From JAGLOK01 sp963675575 (GTDB lineage: Bacteria; Bacillota; Clostridia; Christensenellales; UMGS416): 64,000 nt of DNA. Both the position numbers and the translations under genes were made by a program. The notes beneath the pieces are model-generated. The model made no database searches. It saw nothing but the letters and a program-made list of their open reading frames with translations, and was not told the origin of the DNA. Location of the stretch: contig OY776378.1 in assembly GCA_963675575.1 (NCBI GenBank), positions 496,001 through 560,000 on the forward strand. The letters run 5' to 3'. Positions 51,965 through 62,339 of the stretch are shown here, in pieces (the stretch's first letter is position 1; each line of letters opens with the position of its first letter).

Positions 51965-53931
51965 AGCTTAGAGCAATAGCACTGTCAAATATAAAGCATA
52001 ACTTAAGAAAATATGCGATGTACTTTTTTTCTTTGTGTTTTGCGGTGTTTACAGCGTATGCGTTTATTGGATTGATGAATAATGAAAGTGTGTCATTTGC
52101 ATACAATGCAGACAGTAGGTATAAATATTTACTTATGTCCTTTGGGCTTGTCATTGGAGTGTTTGTATTTTTCTTTATGTTAAATGCTAATAATAGCTTT
52201 ATACGTGCAAGAAAAAAAGAAATATCAATGTATTCTCTTTTTGGTATGCCGAGTGGAAAAATTGGAAAACTACTATTTCTTGAAACAATGATAATAGGAA
52301 TAGCTGCACTTGTAGTCGGTATTGGTTTAGGCATGTTTTTTTCTAAATTTACCGCTATGGTGCTAATAAAAATGGCAATCCCAGAATATTCGGGTGAAGT
52401 AACTTTTAGTGTAAATCTCACAAGCATGATTATTACAATGGGAATCTTTGTTGCTTTCTTTAGCGCGTTAGGCTTAAGTGGCTTGCGCGTTATAAACAAG
52501 TTTGAATTAGTGGATTTATTTAAGGGAGAAAAAGTGTCAGAAGGCAAACCGAAAGGTTCGTGGATACTGCTTATAATATCATTGGTGCTGACTGGATATG
52601 GATACTACTTAGCAACATCTGCTGATGTCATGAAAGTTGTTAATTCAACACTTATTATACTTGCTTTAGTTATATTAGGTACATACCTTTTCTTTGTAGG
52701 CGGATTTCCTAAAGTTATAAACATTATAAAGCGGAATAAAAAAAGCTATTATAGACCGGAAAATCTAATATCTGTATCAAGCTTTGCACACAGGATACGC
52801 TCAGTTGGCACAATGATGGCAACGATAGCCGTTCTGTCGGCAGTGGCAACAACTGCTATTGCAACAGGATTTACACTATATACAAATACTGAACAAAATA
52901 CCTATTCAATGATAGGATATGATTTGTACTTTTATGGAAATCAAGAAGAAGTTCTTGATGATATATATAAAGCTTTTGAAAATAACGCAGCGGAAGTAAA
53001 AGATAAACTCACTGTACAAAGGTATATAGCATATCCTAAAGTAGAAGAGATTCAACTGGATGACATGATTTATTTTAATAGGGAGGATTTAAACTTCAGG
53101 GTATATTCTCAAAGTGAATATAATAATCTCATTAATATTTCTAAAACTGATATAAAACCTGTTTCATTGGATGGGAAGTATGACGCTTTATATGTTAGAA
53201 CATTTATTCCAACCGCACTACTAGGAAAAGTAGTTGATATAGAAGTAGTGTTTCCTAGTGCCACTGCTACAATTACCAAAATACAGGAATGCTCTTTTCT
53301 CGCATTTGGTTCGTTAAATACATTGGTACTAAAGGATTCGCTATTTGAAGAGTTATTAGAAAATGGAGAAATTCTAGATTATTATGGCTCAAAAGAGGAT
53401 AAATTAGATAAAGCAACTGTAATAAATTACTCTAAATCCATGTCAAAAAAATTGAATGAAGAGCTAAATAGTATATTAAGCGGGAATACTACCTATAGAC
53501 TAGCTTACAGTGGCTATAGCGAAGGATTAAGAATATTTGGGCTCGTACGTTTTATTGGATTTTTTATGAGTGCGATCGTTATTTTAATGACTGCAAGCAT
53601 GCTGTACTTCAAGCAAATAATGGCGGCAGAGGAAGAAAAGCATCTTTATCGTATGCTTAGGAAAATCGGTATGGATGATAAAACACAAAAAAAAGTAGTG
53701 CTTAAAAGACTTTTACCTGTTTTTATTATTCCACTACTTGTAGGAATAATCCATAGCATATTTGCTATGAAAACGGCGGATACACTAGTATTTAGCGATA
53801 TGATTATAAGCGGGAACTCATATCTTTCAGTCCTAGGATTTTCAAGTGTGATGTATGCGTTTTATGCATTAGTGTATGTGGCTTTTTACCTGATAGCAAA
53901 ATCTCAGTACATGAGAGTTATAAAAAGCTAA
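51961..53931 (+). CDS. BceB-like permease for antimicrobial peptide resistance
   Basis: 656 residues with FtsX-type domains, about ten membrane helices, and a large outside domain at roughly residues 310-510 between helices 7 and 8, the mark of BceB proteins. With BceA it frees lipid-linked wall precursors from peptides such as bacitracin and signals to the BceS-like kinase. The exact peptide cannot be read from sequence. Confidence 0.92.
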   Translation: MKLRAIALSNIKHNLRKYAMYFFSLCFAVFTAYAFIGLMNNESVSFAYNADSRYKYLLMSFGLVIGVFVFFFMLNANNSFIRARKKEISMYSLFGMPSGKIGKLLFLETMIIGIAALVVGIGLGMFFSKFTAMVLIKMAIPEYSGEVTFSVNLTSMIITMGIFVAFFSALGLSGLRVINKFELVDLFKGEKVSEGKPKGSWILLIISLVLTGYGYYLATSADVMKVVNSTLIILALVILGTYLFFVGGFPKVINIIKRNKKSYYRPENLISVSSFAHRIRSVGTMMATIAVLSAVATTAIATGFTLYTNTEQNTYSMIGYDLYFYGNQEEVLDDIYKAFENNAAEVKDKLTVQRYIAYPKVEEIQLDDMIYFNREDLNFRVYSQSEYNNLINISKTDIKPVSLDGKYDALYVRTFIPTALLGKVVDIEVVFPSATATITKIQECSFLAFGSLNTLVLKDSLFEELLENGEILDYYGSKEDKLDKATVINYSKSMSKKLNEELNSILSGNTTYRLAYSGYSEGLRIFGLVRFIGFFMSAIVILMTASMLYFKQIMAAEEEKHLYRMLRKIGMDDKTQKKVVLKRLLPVFIIPLLVGIIHSIFAMKTADTLVFSDMIISGNSYLSVLGFSSVMYAFYALVYVAFYLIAKSQYMRVIKS

Positions 53932-53956
53932 GCAATTTTATTGAGAATAATTTATT

Positions 53957-53986
53957 GGGCCGTTCATTTAAGAGCGGCCTTTTTTG
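53957..53986 (+). terminator. Terminator of the Bce-like module
   Basis: GGCCG (53958-53962) pairs with CGGCC (53975-53979), followed by TTTTTT. Confidence 0.65.
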
Positions 53987-54061
53987 CATGCCTACACTTT
54001 ATATGACATGCATATGCCATTTAAGGTATAATATAATTGCACAAAAAAGGGGGAGCGCAAT

Positions 54062-54700
54062 ATGAGTTATATCAATCAAATAGCCTACAACCTCGGACGG
54101 CGCGATGAAGTGCCAAACCAAGAGCTGGCAAAGAAACTGGCGAAAGAAAACAACGCGGAAGGAATACAAGAGATAGCCGGATACCTATATGATAAAAATA
54201 AATCCATCGCAAGCGACTGCTTAAAAGTTTTATATGAAGCAGGATATATAAATCCGAAACTTATTGCGCCATATGCAGATGATTTTATTAAATTTCTTTC
54301 AAGCAAAACCAATAGGATGGTGTGGGGCGCGATGATAGCAATCGCAAACATTGGCGAAATTGAAGCGGAGAAGATTTTTAAGCACAAAGACTTAATTATG
54401 GAAAAGATAAAAACGGGAACAGTCATAACAAATGTCTGGGGCGTCAAGGCTTTGATAAATATGGCTAAAGCAGGCGATAAATATTACAATGAGCTAAAGC
54501 CTGTGTTGTTTAAGGTGCAAGAAGATTGCAGACCCATTGATTTTGCGAAAAGAGCCGAAGATATGTCGAAGTCAATAAAAGGAGAAGATATACAAGATTA
54601 TATAGAGTTGCTCGAAAACAAAAAAGACACTTTGTCTGCGGCCGGAGCTAAAAGACTTGAAAAAGTTATTAAGAAATTGAAGGCACGCCTTAATAAATGA
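54062..54700 (+). CDS. HEAT-repeat-like helical protein
   Basis: 212 residues, almost all helical, with repeated helix pairs of about 37 residues (for example S-D-C-L-K-V-L-Y-E-A-G-Y, W-G-A-M-I-A-I-A-N-I-G, W-G-V-K-A-L-I-N-M-A-K-A-G) typical of HEAT or ARM repeats. Cytoplasmic, probably a protein-binding scaffold. Its partner is unknown. Monocistronic between two terminators. Confidence 0.75.
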   Translation: MSYINQIAYNLGRRDEVPNQELAKKLAKENNAEGIQEIAGYLYDKNKSIASDCLKVLYEAGYINPKLIAPYADDFIKFLSSKTNRMVWGAMIAIANIGEIEAEKIFKHKDLIMEKIKTGTVITNVWGVKALINMAKAGDKYYNELKPVLFKVQEDCRPIDFAKRAEDMSKSIKGEDIQDYIELLENKKDTLSAAGAKRLEKVIKKLKARLNK

Positions 54701-54721
54701 ACAAAAATTGAACACTTTACC

Positions 54722-54749
54722 AAGGCTGCTTTGCAGGCAGCCTTTTTAA
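54722..54749 (+). terminator. Terminator before secA
   Basis: 8-bp stem (54722-54729 with 54737-54744) followed by a T-run. Confidence 0.8.
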
Positions 54750-54813
54750 TTGCGAATATTCACCTATAATGGTAATATAGTAAGCATGAAAAAAACCTTA
54801 TAAGGATAAATAT

Positions 54814-57621
54814 ATGAGTATAATGAAAAAAATATTTGCCTCGACAAATGACAGGCAAATTGCGAAACTTATGAAGATTGCCGATTCTATAGACGCCTGG
54901 GAGCCTGAAATTCAGAAACTTTCTGACGATGAATTGCACGCGAAAACAGCGGAATTCAAGCAAAGATTGGGTGCGGGGGAGACTTTGGACGACATTTTGC
55001 CTGAAGCTTTCGCGGTTGTTCGCGAAGCTTCGGTTAGAACAGTTGGGATGAGGCATTTCAGGGAACAGCTGATAGTTGGCTTAGTAATGCACCAAGGCCG
55101 GATTGCCGAGATGAAAACCGGTGAAGGAAAAACTTTAGTCGCCACATTGCCGGGATACCTTAACGCACTCGAGGGCAACGGAGTGCATCTTGTTACGGTA
55201 AACGACTATTTGGCGCGCTTTCACAGCGAATGGATGGGCAAGATATATAATTTCTTGGGAATGAGCGTTGGCCTTGCGGTGTCAGGTATGAATTCGGACC
55301 AAAAAAGGCAAGCATATAGCGCCGATATCACATATGGAACGAACAACGAATTTGGGTTTGACTACCTGCGCGACAACATGGCAACGCAAAAAAACCGCAG
55401 AGTGCAAAGAAAACTTCACTACGCGATGATTGATGAAGTGGACTCAATTTTGATAGACGAGGCAAGAACGCCGCTTATTATTTCAGGTGAAGGTGAAAAA
55501 TCTACGGATTTGTATGCGAAAGCGGATCAGTTTGTAAGAAGGCTTAAAGAAAGAATAGTCACCAAAGATGAAGAGGACGTTCCTTCTATGCTTCGCAATA
55601 TCAATGCCGAGCTCGCAGCAGAAGCTCCTCCCGGGGACTACATCCGCGATGAAAAAATGAACACGGTAAACCTTACCGATCAGGGTGTGGAAAACGCTGA
55701 AAGATATTTTGGCGTTGAAAACTTTGGAGATATTGAAAACTCGGAGCTTTCCCATCATGTAAATCAGGCATTGAAAGCCAGATACCTAATGTATCGTGAC
55801 AAAGACTATATATTAAAAGATGGCGAAGTGGTTATTGTAGATGAATTCACCGGGCGTTTAATGGTTGGAAGGCGTTATTCGGATGGGCTGCATCAGGCAA
55901 TAGAGGCTAAAGAAGGTGTTGTGGTGCGTTCAGAAAGCAAGACTCTTGCCACGATTACTTTGCAAAATTATTTCAGGATGTATAAAAAACTCTGTGGAAT
56001 GACAGCCACGGCCAAAACCGAAGAAAACGAATTCCGCAGCATATATGGAATGGATGTTGTGGTTATTCCTACGCATGAGCCGATGATTCGCGACGATCAA
56101 AACGACGCAATTTACAGAACTATCAGCGGCAAAGAGGCGGCGATTGTTGACGACATCAAGGAATGCTATGAAAAAGGTCAGCCTGTTTTGGTGGGTACAG
56201 TGTCGGTTGAGAAATCTGAACATATAAGCCGATTGCTTGGCAAAAAAGGCGTAAAACACACAGTACTTAACGCCAAATATCACGAAAAGGAAGCCGAAAT
56301 CGTAGCTCAGGCAGGAAAAAAGGGCACTGTAACCATAGCTACAAATATGGCGGGACGAGGAACCGATATAAAACTTGGGGGAAATCCCGAGTTTATGGCA
56401 AGAAAGCAGATGACAGCTCAGGGTGTCGATCATGAGGTTTTAGAAAAAGCTATTGGACATATTCACACTGACGATAAAGAAATATTGGAAACCAGATCAG
56501 ACTTCAAAAAACTTTATGAAAGCTATAAAATTGAAACAGAAAAAGAGCACGATGAAGTTGTAGGGCTCGGAGGTTTGCGCGTCATAGGAACCGAACGCCA
56601 CGAAAGCAGGCGAATAGACAATCAGCTTCGAGGTCGAAGCGGACGGCAAGGCGATCCCGGAAGTTCAAAATTCTATGTTTCGGTTGAAGATGATTTAATG
56701 CGGCTTTTCGGCGGTGAGCGAATAGAAAGCATCATGGGAACTATGGGAATGGACGAAAACATTCCGTTGGAATTTGGTCTTTTATCAAAGCAGATTGAAA
56801 ACGCGCAAAAGCGTGTAGAAGCACGTCATTTCCAATCAAGAAAGAATGTGCTTCAATATGATGATGTTATGAATCGCCAGCGCGAAATCATATATGATCA
56901 AAGACGCCGTGTACTTGAAGGCGAAGACTTAAAAGCACAAATGCAGGATATGCTTGATAAATTGATTGACAGAGTGGTGAGTCCATATACGGCGGTCAGC
57001 CCGTACCCCGAAAACTGGGATTTTGAAGGAATGTTTGAATATCTTCATCATGTGTTTCTACCTAAGGGATATGTAAAAATAACAAAGGAAATGATGGAGG
57101 ATTTAACTGTTGAATCCTTCACGAAAATGCTCAAAGACGCTGCTCACACACTATATGAGCATAAGGAAAATCAAATAGAAGAACAGGACGGAAACATGCG
57201 CGATGTTGAGCGTTTTGTGCTTCTTCGCGTGGTTGATCAAAAGTGGATGGACCACATAGACGCAATGGACAGGCTTCGCCAAGGAGTTGGTCTCAGGGCG
57301 TACGGTCAGCGTGACCCTGTTGTCGAATATCGGGTGGAAAGCTTTGATATGTTTGATGAAATGATTAATGCTATTCAGGAAGAAGCGATAAGCATGATTT
57401 TCCGGGTGGGCATAAAGACAAATCTCGAACATAAATCAGTAGGGAAAACAACCGCCGGGAAATCGATAAACAGAGCGCAGAGAAGGAAAACGGGAAGCTC
57501 CTCGCAAGAAACAGCTCAGGCAAATCCTAAAGAGCCAATCAAAGTGGAAAAAAAGGTGGGCAGAAATGAACCGTGTCCATGCGGAAGCGGAAAGAAATAC
57601 AAAAATTGCTGCGGTAAATAA
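54814..57621 (+). CDS. secA: Preprotein translocase ATPase SecA
   Basis: 935 residues. Walker A is in M-K-T-G-E-G-K-T-L, and the DEAD-like box is I-D-E-V-D-S-I-L. The preprotein-binding domain, the R-G-R-S-G-R-Q-G-D-P-G motif and the C-terminal SEC-C zinc site (C-P-C-G-S-G-K-K-Y-K-N-C-C) are all present. It drives export through SecYEG. The ATG at 54814 has AAGGA 7 bases upstream. First gene of a ten-gene block. Confidence 0.97.
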   Translation: MSIMKKIFASTNDRQIAKLMKIADSIDAWEPEIQKLSDDELHAKTAEFKQRLGAGETLDDILPEAFAVVREASVRTVGMRHFREQLIVGLVMHQGRIAEMKTGEGKTLVATLPGYLNALEGNGVHLVTVNDYLARFHSEWMGKIYNFLGMSVGLAVSGMNSDQKRQAYSADITYGTNNEFGFDYLRDNMATQKNRRVQRKLHYAMIDEVDSILIDEARTPLIISGEGEKSTDLYAKADQFVRRLKERIVTKDEEDVPSMLRNINAELAAEAPPGDYIRDEKMNTVNLTDQGVENAERYFGVENFGDIENSELSHHVNQALKARYLMYRDKDYILKDGEVVIVDEFTGRLMVGRRYSDGLHQAIEAKEGVVVRSESKTLATITLQNYFRMYKKLCGMTATAKTEENEFRSIYGMDVVVIPTHEPMIRDDQNDAIYRTISGKEAAIVDDIKECYEKGQPVLVGTVSVEKSEHISRLLGKKGVKHTVLNAKYHEKEAEIVAQAGKKGTVTIATNMAGRGTDIKLGGNPEFMARKQMTAQGVDHEVLEKAIGHIHTDDKEILETRSDFKKLYESYKIETEKEHDEVVGLGGLRVIGTERHESRRIDNQLRGRSGRQGDPGSSKFYVSVEDDLMRLFGGERIESIMGTMGMDENIPLEFGLLSKQIENAQKRVEARHFQSRKNVLQYDDVMNRQREIIYDQRRRVLEGEDLKAQMQDMLDKLIDRVVSPYTAVSPYPENWDFEGMFEYLHHVFLPKGYVKITKEMMEDLTVESFTKMLKDAAHTLYEHKENQIEEQDGNMRDVERFVLLRVVDQKWMDHIDAMDRLRQGVGLRAYGQRDPVVEYRVESFDMFDEMINAIQEEAISMIFRVGIKTNLEHKSVGKTTAGKSINRAQRRKTGSSSQETAQANPKEPIKVEKKVGRNEPCPCGSGKKYKNCCGK

Positions 57622-57624
57622 AAA

Positions 57625-58260
57625 ATGAAAGAATATTGGAGCAACAGATTTAAAGCCGGGGGAAAAATCTGGGGAGATCAACCCAGTATTTCCGCAAAGC
57701 AGGCGGGAGTTTTGTTCGAGAGCGAAAAAGCAGAGAGCATTTTGGTTCCGGGAGCAGGATACGGAAGGCACACGTGCTATTTTGACCGTCTGGGCTTTGA
57801 TGTGGAAGGAATAGAAATTTCCCATGAAGCAATAAAGCTTGCCAAAGAGGCTAACCCGCAGATACAATATTACGAAGGCTCCGTTCTTGATATGCCTTTT
57901 ACGGATAAAAAGTATAATGCTATATATTGCTTTAATGTTTTGCATTTATTTGAAGAAAAAGACAGAAAAAAATTTATTGGCAACTGTATTAACGCATTAA
58001 AAAGAAAAGGGCTTATATATTTTACGGTGTTTAGCGAACAGGAAGAAACTTTTGGCAAAGGTGCCAAGATAGAAGAAAACACTTACGAGAGCAATCCGGG
58101 CAGATTCACGCATTATTTTACGGAAAAGGATCTGAAAAAAAGTTTTAGCGGATTTGAGATTTTGGGAACAGGGATTATTGAGGAAAGTGAAAGCCATGGC
58201 GAATCCGGGCACCATATTCATAAATTAAGATATATTTTTGCTAAGAAAATTGGAGAGTAA
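57625..58260 (+). CDS. Class I SAM-dependent methyltransferase (TehB-like)
   Basis: 211 residues. It starts with Y-W-S-N-R-F, has the AdoMet motif V-P-G-A-G-Y-G-R-H, an acidic V-E-G-I-E-I-S-H strand and C-F-N-V-L-H. TehB-like enzymes methylate small molecules or metalloid ions; the substrate is unknown. It starts 3 bases after secA and ends directly at prfB. Confidence 0.85.
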   Translation: MKEYWSNRFKAGGKIWGDQPSISAKQAGVLFESEKAESILVPGAGYGRHTCYFDRLGFDVEGIEISHEAIKLAKEANPQIQYYEGSVLDMPFTDKKYNAIYCFNVLHLFEEKDRKKFIGNCINALKRKGLIYFTVFSEQEETFGKGAKIEENTYESNPGRFTHYFTEKDLKKSFSGFEILGTGIIEESESHGESGHHIHKLRYIFAKKIGE

Positions 58261-59352
58261 ATGATAAATCTGGAACAAATTAAAGCACGTATAGAAGTCG
58301 CCAAAGAAACGGCCAAAGATATAAAAGGCGCATTGCATATCGATGATATAAAAAGGGAGCTGGAAGAGCTGAACCTTTCTATGGCCGAGCCCGGATTTTG
58401 GGACAACAATGAAAATGCACAAAACACTAATAAACAAGTAAAATCGATAGAAAATAAGATAAAAAAATATAAAGAGATTTTGGCCAAGATAGAAGATTTG
58501 GAAGTGCTTGCCGAGTTTGCGTCAGAAGATGAAGAGATGGCCGATGAACTTGAAACAGAACTTGAAAAGCTAGAGGCAGACTGCGAAAAAACTAAACTTT
58601 CAGCATTGCTTACAGGCGAGTATGATTCAAATAACGCTATAATATCTTTAAATGCGGGAGCAGGCGGAACAGAAGCTCAGGACTGGACTGATATGCTCTA
58701 TCGCATGTATAAAAGATGGTGTGAGCGCCAAGGATTTGATGTTAAAATAATTGATTATCTGGCGGGAAATGAGGCTGGGGTCAAATCTGTCACCTTTCTT
58801 GTGGAAGGCGAAAACGCTTATGGATTTTTGAAGGCCGAAAAGGGAGTGCACAGATTGGTGCGCATTTCGCCTTTTGACTCCGCTGCAAGGCGCCATACAT
58901 CATTTGCGTCTCTTGATGTTATGCCTGAAGTGGAGCTTAACAGCGAAGTGGAAATCCCGGCTGACGAAATCAAGATGGACGTTTATCACGCCAGCGGCGC
59001 AGGAGGACAGCATGTCAATAAGACCTCTTCCGCGGTAAGGCTTACCCATATTCCCACAGGACTTGTCGCCGCCTGCCAAAATGAGCGCTCACAGGTGCAA
59101 AACAGAGAAACGGCGTTAAAAGTGCTTATTGCCAAGCTTATTGAAATAAAAGAGCGCGAGCATATGCAACAGATGGCGGAAATAAAAGGCGTGATGAAAA
59201 AAATCGAGTGGGGCAGTCAAATACGTTCTTACGTTTTCCACCCTTACAAGATGGTAAAAGACCATAGGACAAATGAGGAAACAAGCAATGTGGACGCCGT
59301 GATGGACGGAAACATTGATAACTTCATTAACGCTTATCTGAAAATGGTGTGA
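58261..59352 (+). CDS. prfB: Peptide chain release factor 2
   Basis: 363 residues. The stop-codon-reading S-P-F motif (R-I-S-P-F-D-S-A) identifies RF2, and G-G-Q is in S-G-A-G-G-Q-H-V-N-K. The frame is continuous from the ATG, with no internal TGA near codon 25, so the usual +1 programmed frameshift is absent. The ATG follows the upstream TAA with no gap. Release at UGA and UAA. Confidence 0.96.
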   Translation: MINLEQIKARIEVAKETAKDIKGALHIDDIKRELEELNLSMAEPGFWDNNENAQNTNKQVKSIENKIKKYKEILAKIEDLEVLAEFASEDEEMADELETELEKLEADCEKTKLSALLTGEYDSNNAIISLNAGAGGTEAQDWTDMLYRMYKRWCERQGFDVKIIDYLAGNEAGVKSVTFLVEGENAYGFLKAEKGVHRLVRISPFDSAARRHTSFASLDVMPEVELNSEVEIPADEIKMDVYHASGAGGQHVNKTSSAVRLTHIPTGLVAACQNERSQVQNRETALKVLIAKLIEIKEREHMQQMAEIKGVMKKIEWGSQIRSYVFHPYKMVKDHRTNEETSNVDAVMDGNIDNFINAYLKMV

Positions 59353-59353
59353 T

Positions 59354-60049
59354 ATGAATAAGGCTATAACTTATATATTATCTGTTCTTTTCGCTATAAA
59401 CGCGATATTAGCACTCACGTTTAGCGCTATGCAAGTAGTAATATTTGACGAATCACGTTTTCATGAATCATATGAGGAAAATGATTTATATGAATTTATA
59501 GGAGTAGATGAAAACGATCTTAAAGAGATAACGCATGAAATGATGAGCTATCTTGCGGGAAATCGCGATGACTTGATAATGTATGCTGAAATTAAGGGCG
59601 AATATCAGCAGGTTTTTGAAGAGCGCGAGATACTTCACATGGTGGATGTGAAAAAACTTTTCCTAGGCGGTTTTAAGATAAGAAATACGTCGGCATTACT
59701 TGCGGCAGCTCTTTTGGGAATTCTTTTTGGATTTAAAAAGAAAAAAGCAATAAAGCCGCTTAGCGTCAGCTATCTTTGGACAACTGCGGCATTCTTGGCT
59801 ATTGCCGCTGCTCTTGGTATAGTAATGCTTGTAGATTTCAATGCCTTGTTTTTAAAATTCCATATGCTTTTTTTCGACAATGATTTATGGCTCTTGGATA
59901 TCAACACGGATGTATTAATACAAATGCTGCCCGAGTCATTTTTTAACTCGCTTGCTTTGGCGATGGTTAAATATTTGTCTGCTTTCATATTAATACCGGC
60001 GGGTTTATCTGCGGGATATCTGATTTGGAGCAAGAAAAATAATGCATAA
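59354..60049 (+). CDS. DUF1461 (TIGR01906-type) integral membrane protein
   Basis: 231 residues with an N-terminal helix, an outside acidic domain containing Y-L-A-G (about 30-95) and three further helices near 115, 142-162 and 205-225. The layout and Y-L-x-G-N-R-D-D match DUF1461 membrane proteins of unknown function. It overlaps tsaD by 8 bases. Confidence 0.85.
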   Translation: MNKAITYILSVLFAINAILALTFSAMQVVIFDESRFHESYEENDLYEFIGVDENDLKEITHEMMSYLAGNRDDLIMYAEIKGEYQQVFEEREILHMVDVKKLFLGGFKIRNTSALLAAALLGILFGFKKKKAIKPLSVSYLWTTAAFLAIAAALGIVMLVDFNALFLKFHMLFFDNDLWLLDINTDVLIQMLPESFFNSLALAMVKYLSAFILIPAGLSAGYLIWSKKNNA

Positions 60050-61058
60050 GGATGCTTTGATACTGGCAATAGAAACCTCGTGCGATGAGACTTCCGCGGC
60101 GTTAGTGAAAAACGGGCGAGAGCTTTTGTCGCTTGTAATAAATTCGCAGGTGGAAACTCACAGAGAATATGGCGGAGTAGTTCCCGAGGTGGCGTCGCGA
60201 ATGCATATACAAAGCATAACCGATGTTGCAGACAATGCGATGCGGGGGTATGATTTGCAAGACTTGGATGCCGTCGCAGTGACTTGCGGCCCGGGACTGG
60301 TCGGAGCATTGCTGGTGGGCGTGTCGTTTGCGAAATCTATGGCATATGCGCTAAAAAAACCGCTTTTGGGTGTGCACCATATAGACGGACACATAAGCGC
60401 GAACTATATCACAAACAAAGATTTGGAGCCGCCTTTTTTGGCTCTGGTTGTTTCGGGAGGGCACACCATACTTTGCAAGGTATCCGACTATGGGAAATAT
60501 GAACTTATCGGGCAAACGAGAGACGATGCCGCAGGCGAGGCATTTGACAAAGGGGCAAGGCTCTTGGGTTTGCCTTATCCGGGCGGTAAAATGATTGATG
60601 AGCTTTCTCAAACTGGAAATCCAGAGGCGATTAAATTTACACGCTCCAAAATAAAGGACTTACCGCTTGATTTTTCTTTCAGCGGGGTAAAAACACAGCT
60701 TCGCCATTTTGTCGAAAAAAACGGGCAGGAGTATGTTCAAGCAAATATCAATGATATCGCCGCGTCGTATCAGGCGGCAATAGTTGATATGTTGGGCATA
60801 AACCTTAAAAAAGCAATAAGGAAGCATGGTGGTGACAAGGTCGCGATGGCGGGGGGAGTTGCCGCAAATTCCGCTTTAAGAGCGGCGGCGGCAAAAATCT
60901 GTGAAGATGTGGGAGCTAAGCTTTTTATGCCGGAGTTTAACCTATGCATGGACAACGCGGCGATGATAGGCTCTGCCGGGTATTATATGTTGATGCAAAA
61001 TAAAGTGGCGGACATGACGCTTAACGCCATGCCGCAGATGGATTTATATGATAAATAA
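60042..61058 (+). CDS. tsaD: tRNA N6-threonylcarbamoyladenosine transferase
   Basis: 338 residues. ASKHA ATPase fold, with the metal motif H-H-I-D-G-H-I, A-I-E-T-S-C-D-E-T at the start and M-A-G-G-V-A-A-N-S. It transfers threonylcarbamoyl to A37 of ANN-reading tRNAs together with TsaB and TsaE, which are not in the window. Confidence 0.96.
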   Translation: MHKDALILAIETSCDETSAALVKNGRELLSLVINSQVETHREYGGVVPEVASRMHIQSITDVADNAMRGYDLQDLDAVAVTCGPGLVGALLVGVSFAKSMAYALKKPLLGVHHIDGHISANYITNKDLEPPFLALVVSGGHTILCKVSDYGKYELIGQTRDDAAGEAFDKGARLLGLPYPGGKMIDELSQTGNPEAIKFTRSKIKDLPLDFSFSGVKTQLRHFVEKNGQEYVQANINDIAASYQAAIVDMLGINLKKAIRKHGGDKVAMAGGVAANSALRAAAAKICEDVGAKLFMPEFNLCMDNAAMIGSAGYYMLMQNKVADMTLNAMPQMDLYDK

Positions 61059-61470
61059 TATAAAAGGTAAATATGATAGGTTAAGCAGTGCCAAGGATAT
61101 AAAAGCCCTAAATGCGCTGACTCTGGCATATATCGGCGATTCAGTATATGATTTATATGTGCGCAATCATTTGATTTGCACCGCGGACTATAAAACAGGC
61201 AAACTGCACCTGATGGCTATAAAGCATGTAAGCGCCGGTGCGCAGGCAAAGGCGTTTGACACTATAGAAAATATGTTTACAGATGAAGAAGCCGATATCA
61301 TACAGCGCGCAAAAAACACGAAAAACGCTACAATACCCAAAAACGCGAGCCCAAAGGTATACAAAAAAGCGACGGCGCTTGAGGCTTTAGTGGGGTATTT
61401 GTATCTCATTGAGAATACGGATAGGCTAATCGAAATTCTTGACGCGGCTTACGCGGCGAATAAAAAGTGA
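61048..61470 (+). CDS. mrnC: Mini-ribonuclease III
   Basis: 140 residues. RNase III catalytic fold without a dsRNA-binding domain. A-Y-I-G-D-S-V-Y-D and A-L-E-A-L-V-G-Y-L-Y carry the metal-binding acids. It matures 23S rRNA precursors in Gram-positives. It overlaps tsaD by 11 bases. Confidence 0.92.
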   Translation: MINNIKGKYDRLSSAKDIKALNALTLAYIGDSVYDLYVRNHLICTADYKTGKLHLMAIKHVSAGAQAKAFDTIENMFTDEEADIIQRAKNTKNATIPKNASPKVYKKATALEALVGYLYLIENTDRLIEILDAAYAANKK

Positions 61471-61497
61471 ATTTATAAAGAAAGCAAGGGGATTGTT

Positions 61498-62328
61498 TTG
61501 AGCAAGGCGGATAAAATATTTATAAATATGTGTGCGGATATATTAGAAAACGGTGTTTCTTCCGAAGGGCAAAAAGTCAGGGCTAAATGGGAAGACGGAA
61601 CGCCAGCTCACACCATAAAGAAATTTGGCGTGGTTAACAGATATGACCTTTCAGAGGAATTTCCTATACTTACGCTCAGGCGCACCATGCTTAAAAACGC
61701 TATTGATGAGCTACTTTGGATTTGGCAGAAGAAATCAAACAATGTCAACGACTTAGGCAGCAGAATATGGGACAGCTGGGCGGATGAAGACGGCTCTATT
61801 GGCAAGGCTTACGGCTATCAGATTGGCAAAAAGCATAAATACAAAGAAGGCGAGTTTGACCAGATAGACAGAGTGATATATGATCTTACACACAATCCAT
61901 ACAGCAGGCGGATAATAGTCAACATGTATAATCATGAGGATTTGAATGAAATGAACCTTTATCCCTGCGCATATAGCATGACTTTTAATGTAGTGGGCAA
62001 CAAGCTGAACGCGATATTAAACCAAAGATCGCAGGACGTGCTCATGGCAAATAATTGGAATGTTTGCCAGTATTCAATTTTGGTGCATATGCTGGCCCAA
62101 GTGTGTGGTTTTGAGTCGGGGGAACTCGTGCATGTGATAGCTGACGCGCATATATACGACAGGCATGTGCCACTGGTAAAAGAGCTTATCGGAAGAACTC
62201 CGTTTGACGCTCCTGTTCTTAAAATAGATTCCGATGTCAAAAACTTTTATGATTTCACCCCTGATGATTTCACGCTTGAAAATTATAAAAGAGGCAAGCA
62301 GATATTTAACATACCGATAGCGATATAG
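61498..62328 (+). CDS. thyA: Thymidylate synthase (ThyA type)
   Basis: 276 residues. TTG start at 61498 with AAGGGGA upstream. The catalytic Cys is in Y-P-C-A-Y-S. The following N-Q-R-S-Q-D-V and the C-terminal F-D-A-P-V-L and I-P-I-A-I are conserved. Ala-Tyr after the Cys differs from the common His. It makes dTMP and dihydrofolate, recycled by the folA product next door. Confidence 0.95.
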   Translation: MSKADKIFINMCADILENGVSSEGQKVRAKWEDGTPAHTIKKFGVVNRYDLSEEFPILTLRRTMLKNAIDELLWIWQKKSNNVNDLGSRIWDSWADEDGSIGKAYGYQIGKKHKYKEGEFDQIDRVIYDLTHNPYSRRIIVNMYNHEDLNEMNLYPCAYSMTFNVVGNKLNAILNQRSQDVLMANNWNVCQYSILVHMLAQVCGFESGELVHVIADAHIYDRHVPLVKELIGRTPFDAPVLKIDSDVKNFYDFTPDDFTLENYKRGKQIFNIPIAI

Positions 62329-62339
62329 GAGTGCGATAA

